From assembly GCA_030698575.1 (NCBI GenBank), contig JAUYMQ010000236.1, positions 1 to 8,050 of the forward strand: DNA of 8,050 bases, given 5' to 3'. Position 1 is the stretch's first letter, and every line of letters starts with the position of its first letter. Positions 1-6,107 of the stretch are shown here, piece by piece. The notes beneath the pieces were generated by a model. The model worked only from the letters and a program-made list of their open reading frames with translations. It made no database searches and was not told the DNA's origin. This DNA is from Deltaproteobacteria bacterium. GTDB taxonomy: Bacteria > JAUYMQ01. The position numbers and the translations under genes are program-made.

Positions 1-166
1 CCGAAGGATCCTGGAGAGCAAGTTTCATACCGTTTTTCGGGATCGATGGGACTTCGTAAGGGCGCGGTCTGAAAGGGCAATCGTGATTGCCGGGTAAGCC
101 CGGCACAGGGGATGCGGGACAAAAATGTACAGGGACGACAAAACGGGGCGAAACGGCCTGGAGGCT
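1..166. other. Intergenic region downstream of the efflux operon, no confident gene
   Basis: This stretch follows the stop codon of the RND pump (minus strand). It looks less GC-rich than the genes. On the plus strand one frame is open from the window edge to a TAA at 95-97 (31 residues, including the segment SKFHTVFRDRWDF), so the tail of a convergent gene entering from the left is possible. Its third codon positions are less GC-rich than in the real genes here, which argues against it. On the minus strand a short reading frame (ATG at 26-28, beginning MKLALQDPS) runs off the left edge with no good ribosome binding site. Neither is called as a gene. Confidence 0.5.
76..105 (-). terminator. 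Two overlapping hairpins after the RND gene, possible weak terminator
   Basis: Two perfect 7-bp inverted repeats overlap here. TGCCGGG at 88-94 pairs with CCCGGCA at 99-105 across a 4-base loop. GGCAATC at 76-82 pairs with GATTGCC at 85-91 across a 2-base loop, which would open to 4 bases in practice. They share bases 88-91, so only one can form fully at a time. They lie about 60 bases beyond the pump's stop codon. In the minus-strand transcript only CTTTC follows, not a real U-tract, so a classical intrinsic terminator is not established. The calls rest on base pairing only. Confidence 0.3.
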
Positions 167-3100
167 TCAGTCCGACCCGAGCCGTGTCCTGCTCGAAAGG
201 CCCGGCGCAACCTCGGGGGTTCGCCCCGCAGGCGCCGGGCCGGCGTCGGCGGCCACCGGCTTGCGCGCGGGCGCGTGCACCCGGCGCCGGAAAGAGAAGC
301 GATCGACGTAGGTGAAAACGACGGGGATCACGACGAGCGTGAGCAGGGTCGAGGTGATGAGGCCGCCGATGATCGCGATGGCCATCGGCGAGCGGAACTC
401 CGCGTTCGCGGCCTGGCCGACCGCCGTCGGGATCATGCCGAAAATCATGGCCAGGCTCGTCATGACGATCGCGCGAAGCCGGATGGGGCCAGCCTTCAGC
501 ATGGCCTCGCGGGCCCCCAGCCCGTTCTGGCGCTGCACGATGGCGTGGTCGACGAGCAGAATTCCGTTCTTCGTCACCAGCCCCATGAGCATGACGATGC
601 CAATCATGGGCGACATGCCCAGGTGCTTCCCCGTCAGGAATAGCGCGAGGAACGCGCCGATGACGGCCAGAGGCAGGGCAAGCATGATGGTGAAGGGGTG
701 CAGGAAGGAGTCGAATTGCGCCGCCAGCACCATGTAAATGAACAGGATCGCGAGTCCGAGCGCGGCAAGGAGGGCCTGAAACGATTCCTCCATCCGCTGC
801 GCCTCGCCGGAGAAACCCCAGGCATAGCCCGGCGGAATGTCCATCGCCTTCATCCCTGTCTGGAGGTCCTTGATCACGTCACCGAGCGCGCGGTTCGGCG
901 AGTTGGCCGTGATCGTCACCTGCCGCTGCCGGTTTTCGCGTTCGATTTGTCCCGGCCCGGTCCTCTCCTGCAGATCGGCGACTTCCTTCAGCAGGACCAG
1001 CGACCCGCGGGCCGTGGAAACCAGCATGTTTTCCAGAAGCGACGGCGCCTCCCGATCCGTTTCCTTGAGCCGCACCCGGATGTCGTACTCGTCCCGGCCG
1101 TCCCTGTAGAGGCTCGCGACCTCGCCCTCCACGGCGGTGCGAAGGCTCCGGGCCATGCCTCCCACGCCGACTCCCGCATTCGCGGCGCGCTTGCGATCGA
1201 GCACCACCGCCACCTCCGGCTTTCCAAACTCCAGCGACGTGTCCACGTCCACCGCGCCCGGCGTGTCACGCGTGAGCCTGTAGGCCGATCGGGAGAGGCC
1301 CGTGAGGGTCTTGAGATCGTTGCCGCGAATGTAGAGGTTCACCGGATACTCGCCGGCGCCCTCAGCCCAGGGAATCTCGGCGAGGACGAACTTGAGGCCG
1401 GCGATGTTCTTGATCCGGGCCCTTATGTCGTCCTGGATCTCCCAAATCGACTTGTTCCTCTCCAGTTTCGGCGTGAAAAGCGCCCGGATGGTGGCCTGGT
1501 TGACGTCCTCAGAGACGGCGCCCAGAGCGGCCGAACGCCCGACCACCGTGTACATGCGCACGTAGTCGGGGTGCTCCGACAAGACCTGCTCGACCCGCTT
1601 CACGACCTCATCCATCGCCTTGTAGCTCGTTCCCACAGGCATCTCGAGCGCGATGTTGAACTCCGAGCGGTCCTCCTTCGCGACGAATTCGGAGCCCATG
1701 AGCCCTGCGACGAAGATCGAGATCACGAACATTCCGAGCGCGGCCCCGAGCACCGTCTTGCGATGATCGAGCGCCCAGCGGAGGACCGTCTCGTACCGGG
1801 CATATGTGCGATCCCAGAACCGCACGAAGTAGCCGAGGATCGGGTGCGTTTCGATCTGCTGGCGGTAATCCGGAGCCACCGGTTTCATCACATTGGCCGA
1901 GAGCATCGGGTCCAGGGTGAAGGAAACAAAAAGCGAGATCATCACCGCAGCCACGACGGTCAACCCGAACTCCTGGAAAAACTTGCCGACAATTCCCGAC
2001 ATGAAGCCGACGGGGAGGAAGACCGCCACGATGGTGAATGTGGTCGCCATCACGGCCAGGCCGATCTCCGCCGTCCCGACCCGCGCGGCGGTCACGGGAT
2101 CGTCGCCTTCCTCCATGTGGCGGAAGATGTTCTCCCGCACCACGACCGCGTCGTCGATGAGCATGCCGATGGCGAGCGAGAGCGCCATGAGGGTCATGAT
2201 GTTGATGCTGAACCCCATGAGCCACATGAAGAAGAAGGTCGAGATGACGCTCGTGGGAAGGGCCAGGGCGCTGATGACGGTGCTGCGCCAGTCGAGCATG
2301 AAGATGAAAATGACGAAGACGGCCATCAAGGCCCCGTAGAAGATGGAGAGCCCGACCTCGTCAACCTGAAGGTTCACCCGTTCGGCCGAATCGATGATCG
2401 TGATGAGCCGGTAATCGGGCGGCAGCACCTCGCGGAGCTTGTCCACGGCATGAAAGACGTTCTCGGCGACCTCGACAGTGTTGGAGCCCGACTGCTTGCG
2501 GATCTCGACGGCGACCGCAGGCAGTCCGTTCGTCCGCGCGCTCTTGCGGACCTCCTTGTAACCATCCACGACGGTGCCGATGTCGCGAATGCGGACCTGG
2601 GTGCCCCCTTCATCTGAAACCACCAGATCGGCGATCTCTTCGAGATTCCGGAACTCTCCGAGCGTGCGGATCGTCAGCTCGCGCTGCCCGCTCGTCACAT
2701 GCCCGCCGGGAACGTTCATGTTCTCGGAGCGCATGAGCCCCACCACGCGCTCGATGGGGATTCGATGGGCCTGCAGCGCGTGGAGATCGAGGTTGATCTG
2801 GATCTCGCGCTCGAGCCCGCCGATGATGTCCACCTGGCCGACCCCGTCGACCCCCTCGATGGCGGGCTTGATGAGGTCCTCGGTCGCGCGGCGAATCTCG
2901 TAGGGATTTCGGTTGGCGGCGATGCTGTAAACAAGGACGGGCGTGTCGGCGGGATCGAAACGTTCGGTCAGCGGATCCTCGACATCCTCCGGCAGCAGGT
3001 GCCGGACCGTTTCGACCTTCTCGCGCACGTCGACCGCCGCCAGCTTGATGTCCGTCTCGAGGCGGAACTCGGCCAGCACGGTGGAGACCGATTCGCGGGA

Positions 3101-3352
3101 CCAGGACTGGATCCGCTTCAGACCGCTGACACCGCTGACGGCCTCCTCGATTGGCTTCGTGACGAGGGTTTCGACTTCCTCAGGACTCGCGCCGGGATAG
3201 GGCGTCGTGATGATGACGACGGGAAAGGCGACGTCGGGAAAAAGATCGAGCTGGAGCTTCCCGCACATGGAGATGAGGCCCAGGACCATGAGGGCCGAGA
3301 TCACCATGACCGTGAAAACAGGGCGCCGGATGCTGACTTCGGAGATCCACAT
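167..3352 (-). CDS. RND efflux transporter permease (HAE1/AcrB-type)
   Basis: This 1061-residue protein has the full length of the AcrB/MexB class of proton-driven inner-membrane pumps, which trimerise and export drugs or other amphipathic compounds through a periplasmic adaptor and an outer-membrane channel. TM1 is at about 11-29, followed by the first periplasmic porter loop (about 30-335). TM2-TM6 lie at about 336-486, TM7 at about 532-552, the second porter loop at 553-857 and TM8-TM12 at 858-1016. Proton-relay residues are present: Asp400-Asp401 in TM4 (IGMLIDDAVVVREN), Lys928 in TM10 (GLVTKNGILLVDHA) and Thr965 in TM11 (IVMTSLAMIFGMIP). The acidic pair and lysine fit the HAE1 rather than the heavy-metal (HME) branch; substrate cannot be inferred. 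The start is ATG with GAGG 7 bases upstream overlapping the adaptor's stop. After TM12 comes a Pro/Ala/Arg-rich tail of about 40 residues. I see no frameshift. Confidence 0.96.
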   Translation of the reverse strand: MWISEVSIRRPVFTVMVISALMVLGLISMCGKLQLDLFPDVAFPVVIITTPYPGASPEEVETLVTKPIEEAVSGVSGLKRIQSWSRESVSTVLAEFRLETDIKLAAVDVREKVETVRHLLPEDVEDPLTERFDPADTPVLVYSIAANRNPYEIRRATEDLIKPAIEGVDGVGQVDIIGGLEREIQINLDLHALQAHRIPIERVVGLMRSENMNVPGGHVTSGQRELTIRTLGEFRNLEEIADLVVSDEGGTQVRIRDIGTVVDGYKEVRKSARTNGLPAVAVEIRKQSGSNTVEVAENVFHAVDKLREVLPPDYRLITIIDSAERVNLQVDEVGLSIFYGALMAVFVIFIFMLDWRSTVISALALPTSVISTFFFMWLMGFSINIMTLMALSLAIGMLIDDAVVVRENIFRHMEEGDDPVTAARVGTAEIGLAVMATTFTIVAVFLPVGFMSGIVGKFFQEFGLTVVAAVMISLFVSFTLDPMLSANVMKPVAPDYRQQIETHPILGYFVRFWDRTYARYETVLRWALDHRKTVLGAALGMFVISIFVAGLMGSEFVAKEDRSEFNIALEMPVGTSYKAMDEVVKRVEQVLSEHPDYVRMYTVVGRSAALGAVSEDVNQATIRALFTPKLERNKSIWEIQDDIRARIKNIAGLKFVLAEIPWAEGAGEYPVNLYIRGNDLKTLTGLSRSAYRLTRDTPGAVDVDTSLEFGKPEVAVVLDRKRAANAGVGVGGMARSLRTAVEGEVASLYRDGRDEYDIRVRLKETDREAPSLLENMLVSTARGSLVLLKEVADLQERTGPGQIERENRQRQVTITANSPNRALGDVIKDLQTGMKAMDIPPGYAWGFSGEAQRMEESFQALLAALGLAILFIYMVLAAQFDSFLHPFTIMLALPLAVIGAFLALFLTGKHLGMSPMIGIVMLMGLVTKNGILLVDHAIVQRQNGLGAREAMLKAGPIRLRAIVMTSLAMIFGMIPTAVGQAANAEFRSPMAIAIIGGLITSTLLTLVVIPVVFTYVDRFSFRRRVHAPARKPVAADAGPAPAGRTPEVAPGLSSRTRLGSD

Positions 3353-3359
3353 GAGGGCG

Positions 3360-3363
3360 CCTC
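3360..3363 (-). promoter_or_regulatory. Ribosome binding site of the RND gene, overlapping the adaptor stop codon
   Basis: On the minus strand the sequence reads TGAGGCGCCCTC followed by the ATG of the pump. TGA is the stop of the adaptor and GAGG lies 7 bases before the start. The arrangement confirms the chosen start and predicts that ribosomes finishing the adaptor re-initiate on the pump, keeping the two in fixed ratio. Confidence 0.7.
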
Positions 3364-4525
3364 AGAATGCCGTGTCGGCCGACTCGGCCCGGGAGGTCGC
3401 CTTTGCTCCGGTTTCCCCCTCGGGACGGACGGGCGTCCCGTCTTCGACGACGGTCTGCCCCTGGACGATGAGGCGGGCGCCGGGCTCGAGGCCCGAGGCG
3501 ACGATGGCGTTGAGATCGTCGGCCCCGCCCAGTGAAACGGGGGTCATCCGCGCCTTCGCGTCTTCGACGACGAAGACGACCACCTTCCCTTCCCGGTCCA
3601 CCACCGCGGCCTTGGGAATGAGCGTGACGCCCTCGTGACGTTCCAGAACGAGGTTCGCGGTGGCGAACATGCCCGGCTTCAACACGTGCTCCGGGTTCTC
3701 GATCTCAATCTCCGCCTCAGCTCGACGGGTGCCCTCCGCCAGGCTCGGAGAGAAGTGCGTAAGCACGCCCTCGAAGGTGCGGCCCGGGAGCGCCCGGAGC
3801 GAGACAATTGCCCGCTGGCCTTCCTTCACGCGCGGAAGGTCGTTCTCGGTGATGCCGACAGTGAGCTTCACGCGGGCGAGATTCTGCACCTCGTAAATCG
3901 CTACAGCCTGCCGGCTGCCCATGATCTGCGTTTCAACCATGGTGCCGACGTCAATGTAGCGCTGCGAAACGGTTCCATCGATGGGAGACGTGACGCCCGT
4001 ATCGGCCAGCCGACGCCGCGCAAGCTCGAGCGCCGCCTCGGCTTCCTTGACCCGCCCCGCGCTCACCTTCTCGCCCGAGAGCGCCGCCTGCAGAGCCTGG
4101 GTGGAGATGACATTGTCTTTAAAGAGTTTCTGCGAGCGCGCGGCGTCCCGCTCGGACTGCTCGAAGCTCGCGCGCGCCTGGGCGAGGATGCCCTCGAGCC
4201 GCTTCACGTCCAGCCCGTAATCGACGGGATCGATCAACGCCAGCGCTTCGCCGGCGCTTACTTGATCACCGATGGATTTGTGGATCTCGGCGATGCGCCC
4301 GCGCACTCTCGCGATGACCTGGACCGACTGGATGGGCTCGATGTTTCCGGTCAGGCGCGCCAGCTCATCGAGGTTCCCCACGGTAACCGTGGCGGTCTCA
4401 ACGGGCACAGCCTGGGAGATTGCATCGGCGCCACGCGTGGTCCCCTGTCGCATGGAGTTCACCCGATAAGCGACGAGGAGCGCAACAATAACGATGCTGG
4501 TGACGAGCCAGGGGCGTCTCTTCAT
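3362..4525 (-). CDS. RND efflux system periplasmic adaptor (HlyD/AcrA-type membrane fusion protein)
   Basis: This 387-residue protein bridges the RND pump to an outer-membrane channel in the periplasm. The N-terminus (MKRRPWLVTSIVIVALLVAY) is a signal anchor or uncleaved signal; there is no lipobox cysteine, so it is probably not a lipoprotein. The first lipoyl half is at about 68-100 (GRIAEIHKSIGDQVSAGEAL), an alpha-helical hairpin rich in Ala, Glu and Arg at 101-175, and the second lipoyl half at 176-200 (TGVTSPIDGTVSQRYIDVG). A beta-barrel (about 215-295, with KPGMFATANL) and a membrane-proximal domain (about 296-365, with IPKAAVVDREGKVVVFVV) follow. I chose ATG at 4525 because it directly precedes the basic residues and membrane helix and has GGA about 5 bases upstream. 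A GTG at 4555 in frame would add 10 residues but has no ribosome binding site at proper distance. It is first in a two-gene operon with the pump, 9 bases apart. Its specificity is unknown. Confidence 0.93.
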   Translation of the reverse strand: MKRRPWLVTSIVIVALLVAYRVNSMRQGTTRGADAISQAVPVETATVTVGNLDELARLTGNIEPIQSVQVIARVRGRIAEIHKSIGDQVSAGEALALIDPVDYGLDVKRLEGILAQARASFEQSERDAARSQKLFKDNVISTQALQAALSGEKVSAGRVKEAEAALELARRRLADTGVTSPIDGTVSQRYIDVGTMVETQIMGSRQAVAIYEVQNLARVKLTVGITENDLPRVKEGQRAIVSLRALPGRTFEGVLTHFSPSLAEGTRRAEAEIEIENPEHVLKPGMFATANLVLERHEGVTLIPKAAVVDREGKVVVFVVEDAKARMTPVSLGGADDLNAIVASGLEPGARLIVQGQTVVEDGTPVRPEGETGAKATSRAESADTAF

Positions 4526-4581
4526 CGGGTTCCACGCTGTCTGAAGGCGGGACACACGGCCAGCTGTTCCAGAGCAGGGGG

Positions 4582-4597
4582 CTGACCAAGGGGTCAG
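4582..4597. repeat. Inverted repeat CTGACC-N4-GGTCAG, candidate operator of the efflux operon
   Basis: CTGACC at 4582-4587 and GGTCAG at 4592-4597 are perfect inverted 6-base arms around AAGG. After one mismatch two further pairs can form (4579-4580 with 4599-4600). The element lies between the putative minus-strand -10 and the adaptor's ATG, a position where a dimeric repressor of the TetR or MarR kind could block transcription. It could equally be an RNA hairpin in the leader. No regulator gene is in the window. Confidence 0.35.
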
Positions 4598-4636
4598 GCC
4601 AGGAGCCGACTCTACGTCCCGCGCCTTTCAAGTAGG

Positions 4637-4682
4637 AGTATAACCACCGCCCCATCAACCCGAAAGCTCGGCCCAAAAAAAA
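4637..4682 (-). promoter_or_regulatory. Putative sigma-70-type promoter of the efflux operon with UP-like A/T tract
   Basis: On the minus strand TATACT (4642-4637) matches five of six bases of the -10 consensus. Seventeen bases upstream is TTTCGG (4665-4660), a poor -35 that keeps only the leading TT. A run of eight T on this strand (A8 on plus, 4675-4682) would lie near -45 to -52, where UP elements bind the RNA polymerase alpha subunit. Transcription would start near 4630, giving a leader of about 100 bases before the adaptor. The -10 and A-tract support each other; the -35 is weak. Confidence 0.4.
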
Positions 4683-4731
4683 CTGCCCTTCTCAGAACCG
4701 GCCCCGGGCCGCACCGCCCCCGCTCAGCCGG

Positions 4732-4760
4732 TTGCCCCCGGCAGGGGCATTCTTTACATT
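4732..4760 (+). promoter_or_regulatory. Weak putative promoter of the rightward operon
   Basis: TTGCCC at 4732-4737 (four of six -35 bases) and TACATT at 4755-4760 (four of six -10 bases) are 17 bases apart. A start near 4767 would leave a leader of about 150 bases before the PLP-enzyme ATG. A second -10-like TATAAC at 4639-4644 also faces this way but has no matching -35. Both are weak matches, so the true promoter is uncertain. Confidence 0.25.
4733..4755 (+). terminator. GC hairpin followed by TTCTTT, terminator- or operator-like
   Basis: TGCCCC at 4733-4738 and GGGGCA at 4744-4749 form a 6-bp stem with loop CGGCA, directly followed on the plus strand by TTCTTT. This has the form of a short intrinsic terminator, yet no gene lies upstream on this strand within the gap. 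It could terminate a short leader transcript starting near 4650, or stop stray antisense transcription. As DNA, the repeat also overlaps the putative -35 and could be a protein-binding site. Confidence 0.3.
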
Positions 4761-4800
4761 CGGCCTAGAAAAAAGGGCGCTGTCCTCCTTTTCGGAAAAG

Positions 4801-4845
4801 TCGGCCGGCGACTGAACACGCCCGGCCGAAGGGGCAGAGTCGCCG
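4801..4845 (+). repeat. Alternative inverted repeats in the leader of the rightward operon
   Basis: TCGGCCGG (4801-4808) pairs with CCGGCCGA (4822-4829). CGGCGACT (4806-4813) pairs with AGTCGCCG (4838-4845). Each arm is a perfect 8-mer and the two stems share bases 4806-4808, so they compete. They lie upstream of the PLP-enzyme start, within its probable leader. No U-tract follows either stem. In GC-rich DNA such pairs can occur by chance. Confidence 0.3.
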
Positions 4846-4916
4846 TCTCACGAACGACGGTGCCCGGTTCCCTTCCGCGGCTGCCTCCCGGGGCCGTGCA
4901 TCCACCTCATGGGGTC

Positions 4917-6092
4917 ATGAAACGCATGCCGACCGACCTGAGCCCGCCCCGGAAGAACCCGCCTGCCGTCAACCTGGCGGAGTGGCGCGCCCTGTTTCCG
5001 ATCACGCGCAAGCTGGTCCACCTGAATCACGCGGGTGTCTCTCCGGTCTCCACACGCGTGACCGGCGCCATGGAGCGCTTCCTTCATCTGTCGTCGCACA
5101 CCGGCACGCTTCACTACGACCAGATGGAGGCGCAGGCCGAGCAGGCGCGCGAGAAGTTTGCGCGGCTCATCGGAGCGGAGGTCGGCGAGATCGCGTTCGT
5201 CAAGAACACTTCCGAGGGGCTCGCCCGCATTGCGAACGGACTTCCCCTGGTAAAGGGGGATCGCATCGTCACGACGAACCTGGAGTACCCTTCGAACGTC
5301 TATCCCTGGTGGCACCTCGGCCGCCGCGGGGTCGTGACGCTCATGGTGAAACACGACGACGGCCGGATCCGCATCGAGGACATCGAGAAGGCGCTCGAGC
5401 CGCCCACCCGCCTCCTCGCGATCAGCTCCGTCGAGTTCGGCAATGGCCTGGCAAACGATCTCGAGACCCTGGGCCGGATGTGCAAGGAGCGAGGCGTCTG
5501 GTTCTGCGTCGACGCCATCCAGTCGATTGGCGTGATGGAACTCGACGTCAACAGATGCGGAATCGATTTCCTTGCCGCCGATGGGCACAAGTGGCTGCTT
5601 GCCACAGAGGGCGTCGGCGGAATGTTCGTTTCGCGCCGGGTCATGGCGGACGTCGACCCGGTGAATGTGGGCTGGAAATCGGTGGTGAACCGGGGAGACT
5701 ATTTCACTTACGAGCTGCGCTTTCCGGACTCCGCGCTGAAGTTCGAGGAGGGGAGCCTCAACCTCTGCTCGCTCTGGGGTTTCGATGCCGCCCTCGGCCT
5801 CATCCTCGAAGTGGGCGTGCCCGTTATCCAACGGCGCGTCATCATGCTGCTCGACCGGATGATCGCCGGCTTGAGCGAGAAAGGCTACCCCATCACGAGT
5901 CCGATCGGGCCCGGCGAGCGATCTGGAATTCTCACCTTCCGCCCGCGGGACGGCGCTGACGCGCACGGGCTGGTCCGCGGCCTGAGGGCGGCCGGCTTCA
6001 TCACGGTCGAGCGCGCCGGCGCCATCCGTGTGTCGCCGCATTTTTACAACAGCGAGGAAGAGATCGATCGGTTCCTGAAGGAGCTCTCCTAG
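4917..6092 (+). CDS. Class-V aminotransferase-fold PLP-dependent enzyme
   Basis: This 391-residue cytosolic protein has the type-I PLP fold of the aminotransferase class V family (cysteine desulfurases, isopenicillin-N epimerase-like and EgtE-like enzymes). A substrate-side N-terminal motif is at 36-47 (LNHAGVSPVSTR), the cofactor phosphate loop at about 95-101 (VKNTSEG), and the cofactor-ring Asp199 with Gln202 in VDAIQS. The Schiff-base Lys225 follows His224 (ADGHKWLLATEG). A carboxylate-binding Arg371 lies in IRVSPHFYN. The SufS-type catalytic cysteine loop (RxGHHC) before that arginine is missing: the region reads ITVERAGAIRVSP. So it is unlikely to be a SufS desulfurase; the substrate is unknown. 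The start is uncertain: ATG 4917 is chosen; GTG 4860 would add 19 Pro-rich residues and ATG 4926 would remove three, and none has a good ribosome binding site. It is first in an operon, 15 bases before the sigma factor. Confidence 0.9.
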   Translation: MKRMPTDLSPPRKNPPAVNLAEWRALFPITRKLVHLNHAGVSPVSTRVTGAMERFLHLSSHTGTLHYDQMEAQAEQAREKFARLIGAEVGEIAFVKNTSEGLARIANGLPLVKGDRIVTTNLEYPSNVYPWWHLGRRGVVTLMVKHDDGRIRIEDIEKALEPPTRLLAISSVEFGNGLANDLETLGRMCKERGVWFCVDAIQSIGVMELDVNRCGIDFLAADGHKWLLATEGVGGMFVSRRVMADVDPVNVGWKSVVNRGDYFTYELRFPDSALKFEEGSLNLCSLWGFDAALGLILEVGVPVIQRRVIMLLDRMIAGLSEKGYPITSPIGPGERSGILTFRPRDGADAHGLVRGLRAAGFITVERAGAIRVSPHFYNSEEEIDRFLKELS

Positions 6093-6097
6093 GAAGG
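6091..6097 (+). promoter_or_regulatory. Ribosome binding site of the sigma-factor gene
   Basis: AGGAAGG begins inside the TAG stop of the PLP enzyme and ends 10 bases before ATG 6108. It fixes the sigma factor's start and implies that its translation follows on from the upstream gene. Confidence 0.65.
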
Positions 6098-6107
6098 CCC
6101 GTCAATC

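Larger units (their letters stand above)
4526..4916. other. Divergent control region between the efflux operon and the sigma-factor operon
   Basis: About 390 bases separate the chosen starts of two divergent operons. No protein gene is supported here. It holds an A8 tract at 4675-4682, a TATA-like element at 4637-4644 readable on both strands (TATACT on minus, TATAAC on plus), an inverted repeat at 4582-4597, and a run of GC-rich inverted repeats from 4696 to 4845. The gap is long for a compact genome and is the likeliest place for regulation of both operons. Confidence 0.75.

Noticed and set aside
25-210. 61-codon minus-strand frame overlapping the pump's C-terminus
   Set aside because: It overlaps the end of the RND gene in another frame, has no ribosome binding site and no recognisable sequence feature.
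698-2617. Long open frame (639 codons) on the plus strand opposite the RND pump
   Set aside because: It lies fully antisense to a clear RND gene, its product is a low-complexity Arg/His/Asp/Glu-rich chain with no domain, and such antisense frames are common in GC-rich genes.
3439-3572. Identical 14-mer at 3439-3452 and 3559-3572, exactly 120 bases apart
   Set aside because: Both copies lie in the same reading frame of the adaptor and encode Val-Val-Glu-Asp, so it is a coding coincidence rather than a repeat element.
3635-4585. 316-codon plus-strand frame opposite the adaptor gene
   Set aside because: Antisense shadow of the membrane fusion protein; no domain and no sensible ribosome binding site.
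4625-4657. Sigma-32-like promoter pieces: CTTGAAAG on minus (4632-4625) and CCCCATCA on plus (4650-4657)
   Set aside because: The two halves are on opposite strands. The minus -35-like piece has no CCCCAT at proper distance, and the plus -10-like piece has only CTTTCAA at an 18-base gap, longer than usual. Autoregulation by the sigma factor is therefore not supported.
4675-4682. A8 run as the T-tract of a minus-strand terminator
   Set aside because: The bases before it on the minus strand form only very short stems, and no gene upstream on that strand would end there; the UP-element reading fits better.
4848-6041. 397-codon minus-strand frame opposite the PLP enzyme
   Set aside because: The plus strand encodes an enzyme with intact catalytic motifs; the antisense product is Arg/His/Asp-rich without recognisable features.
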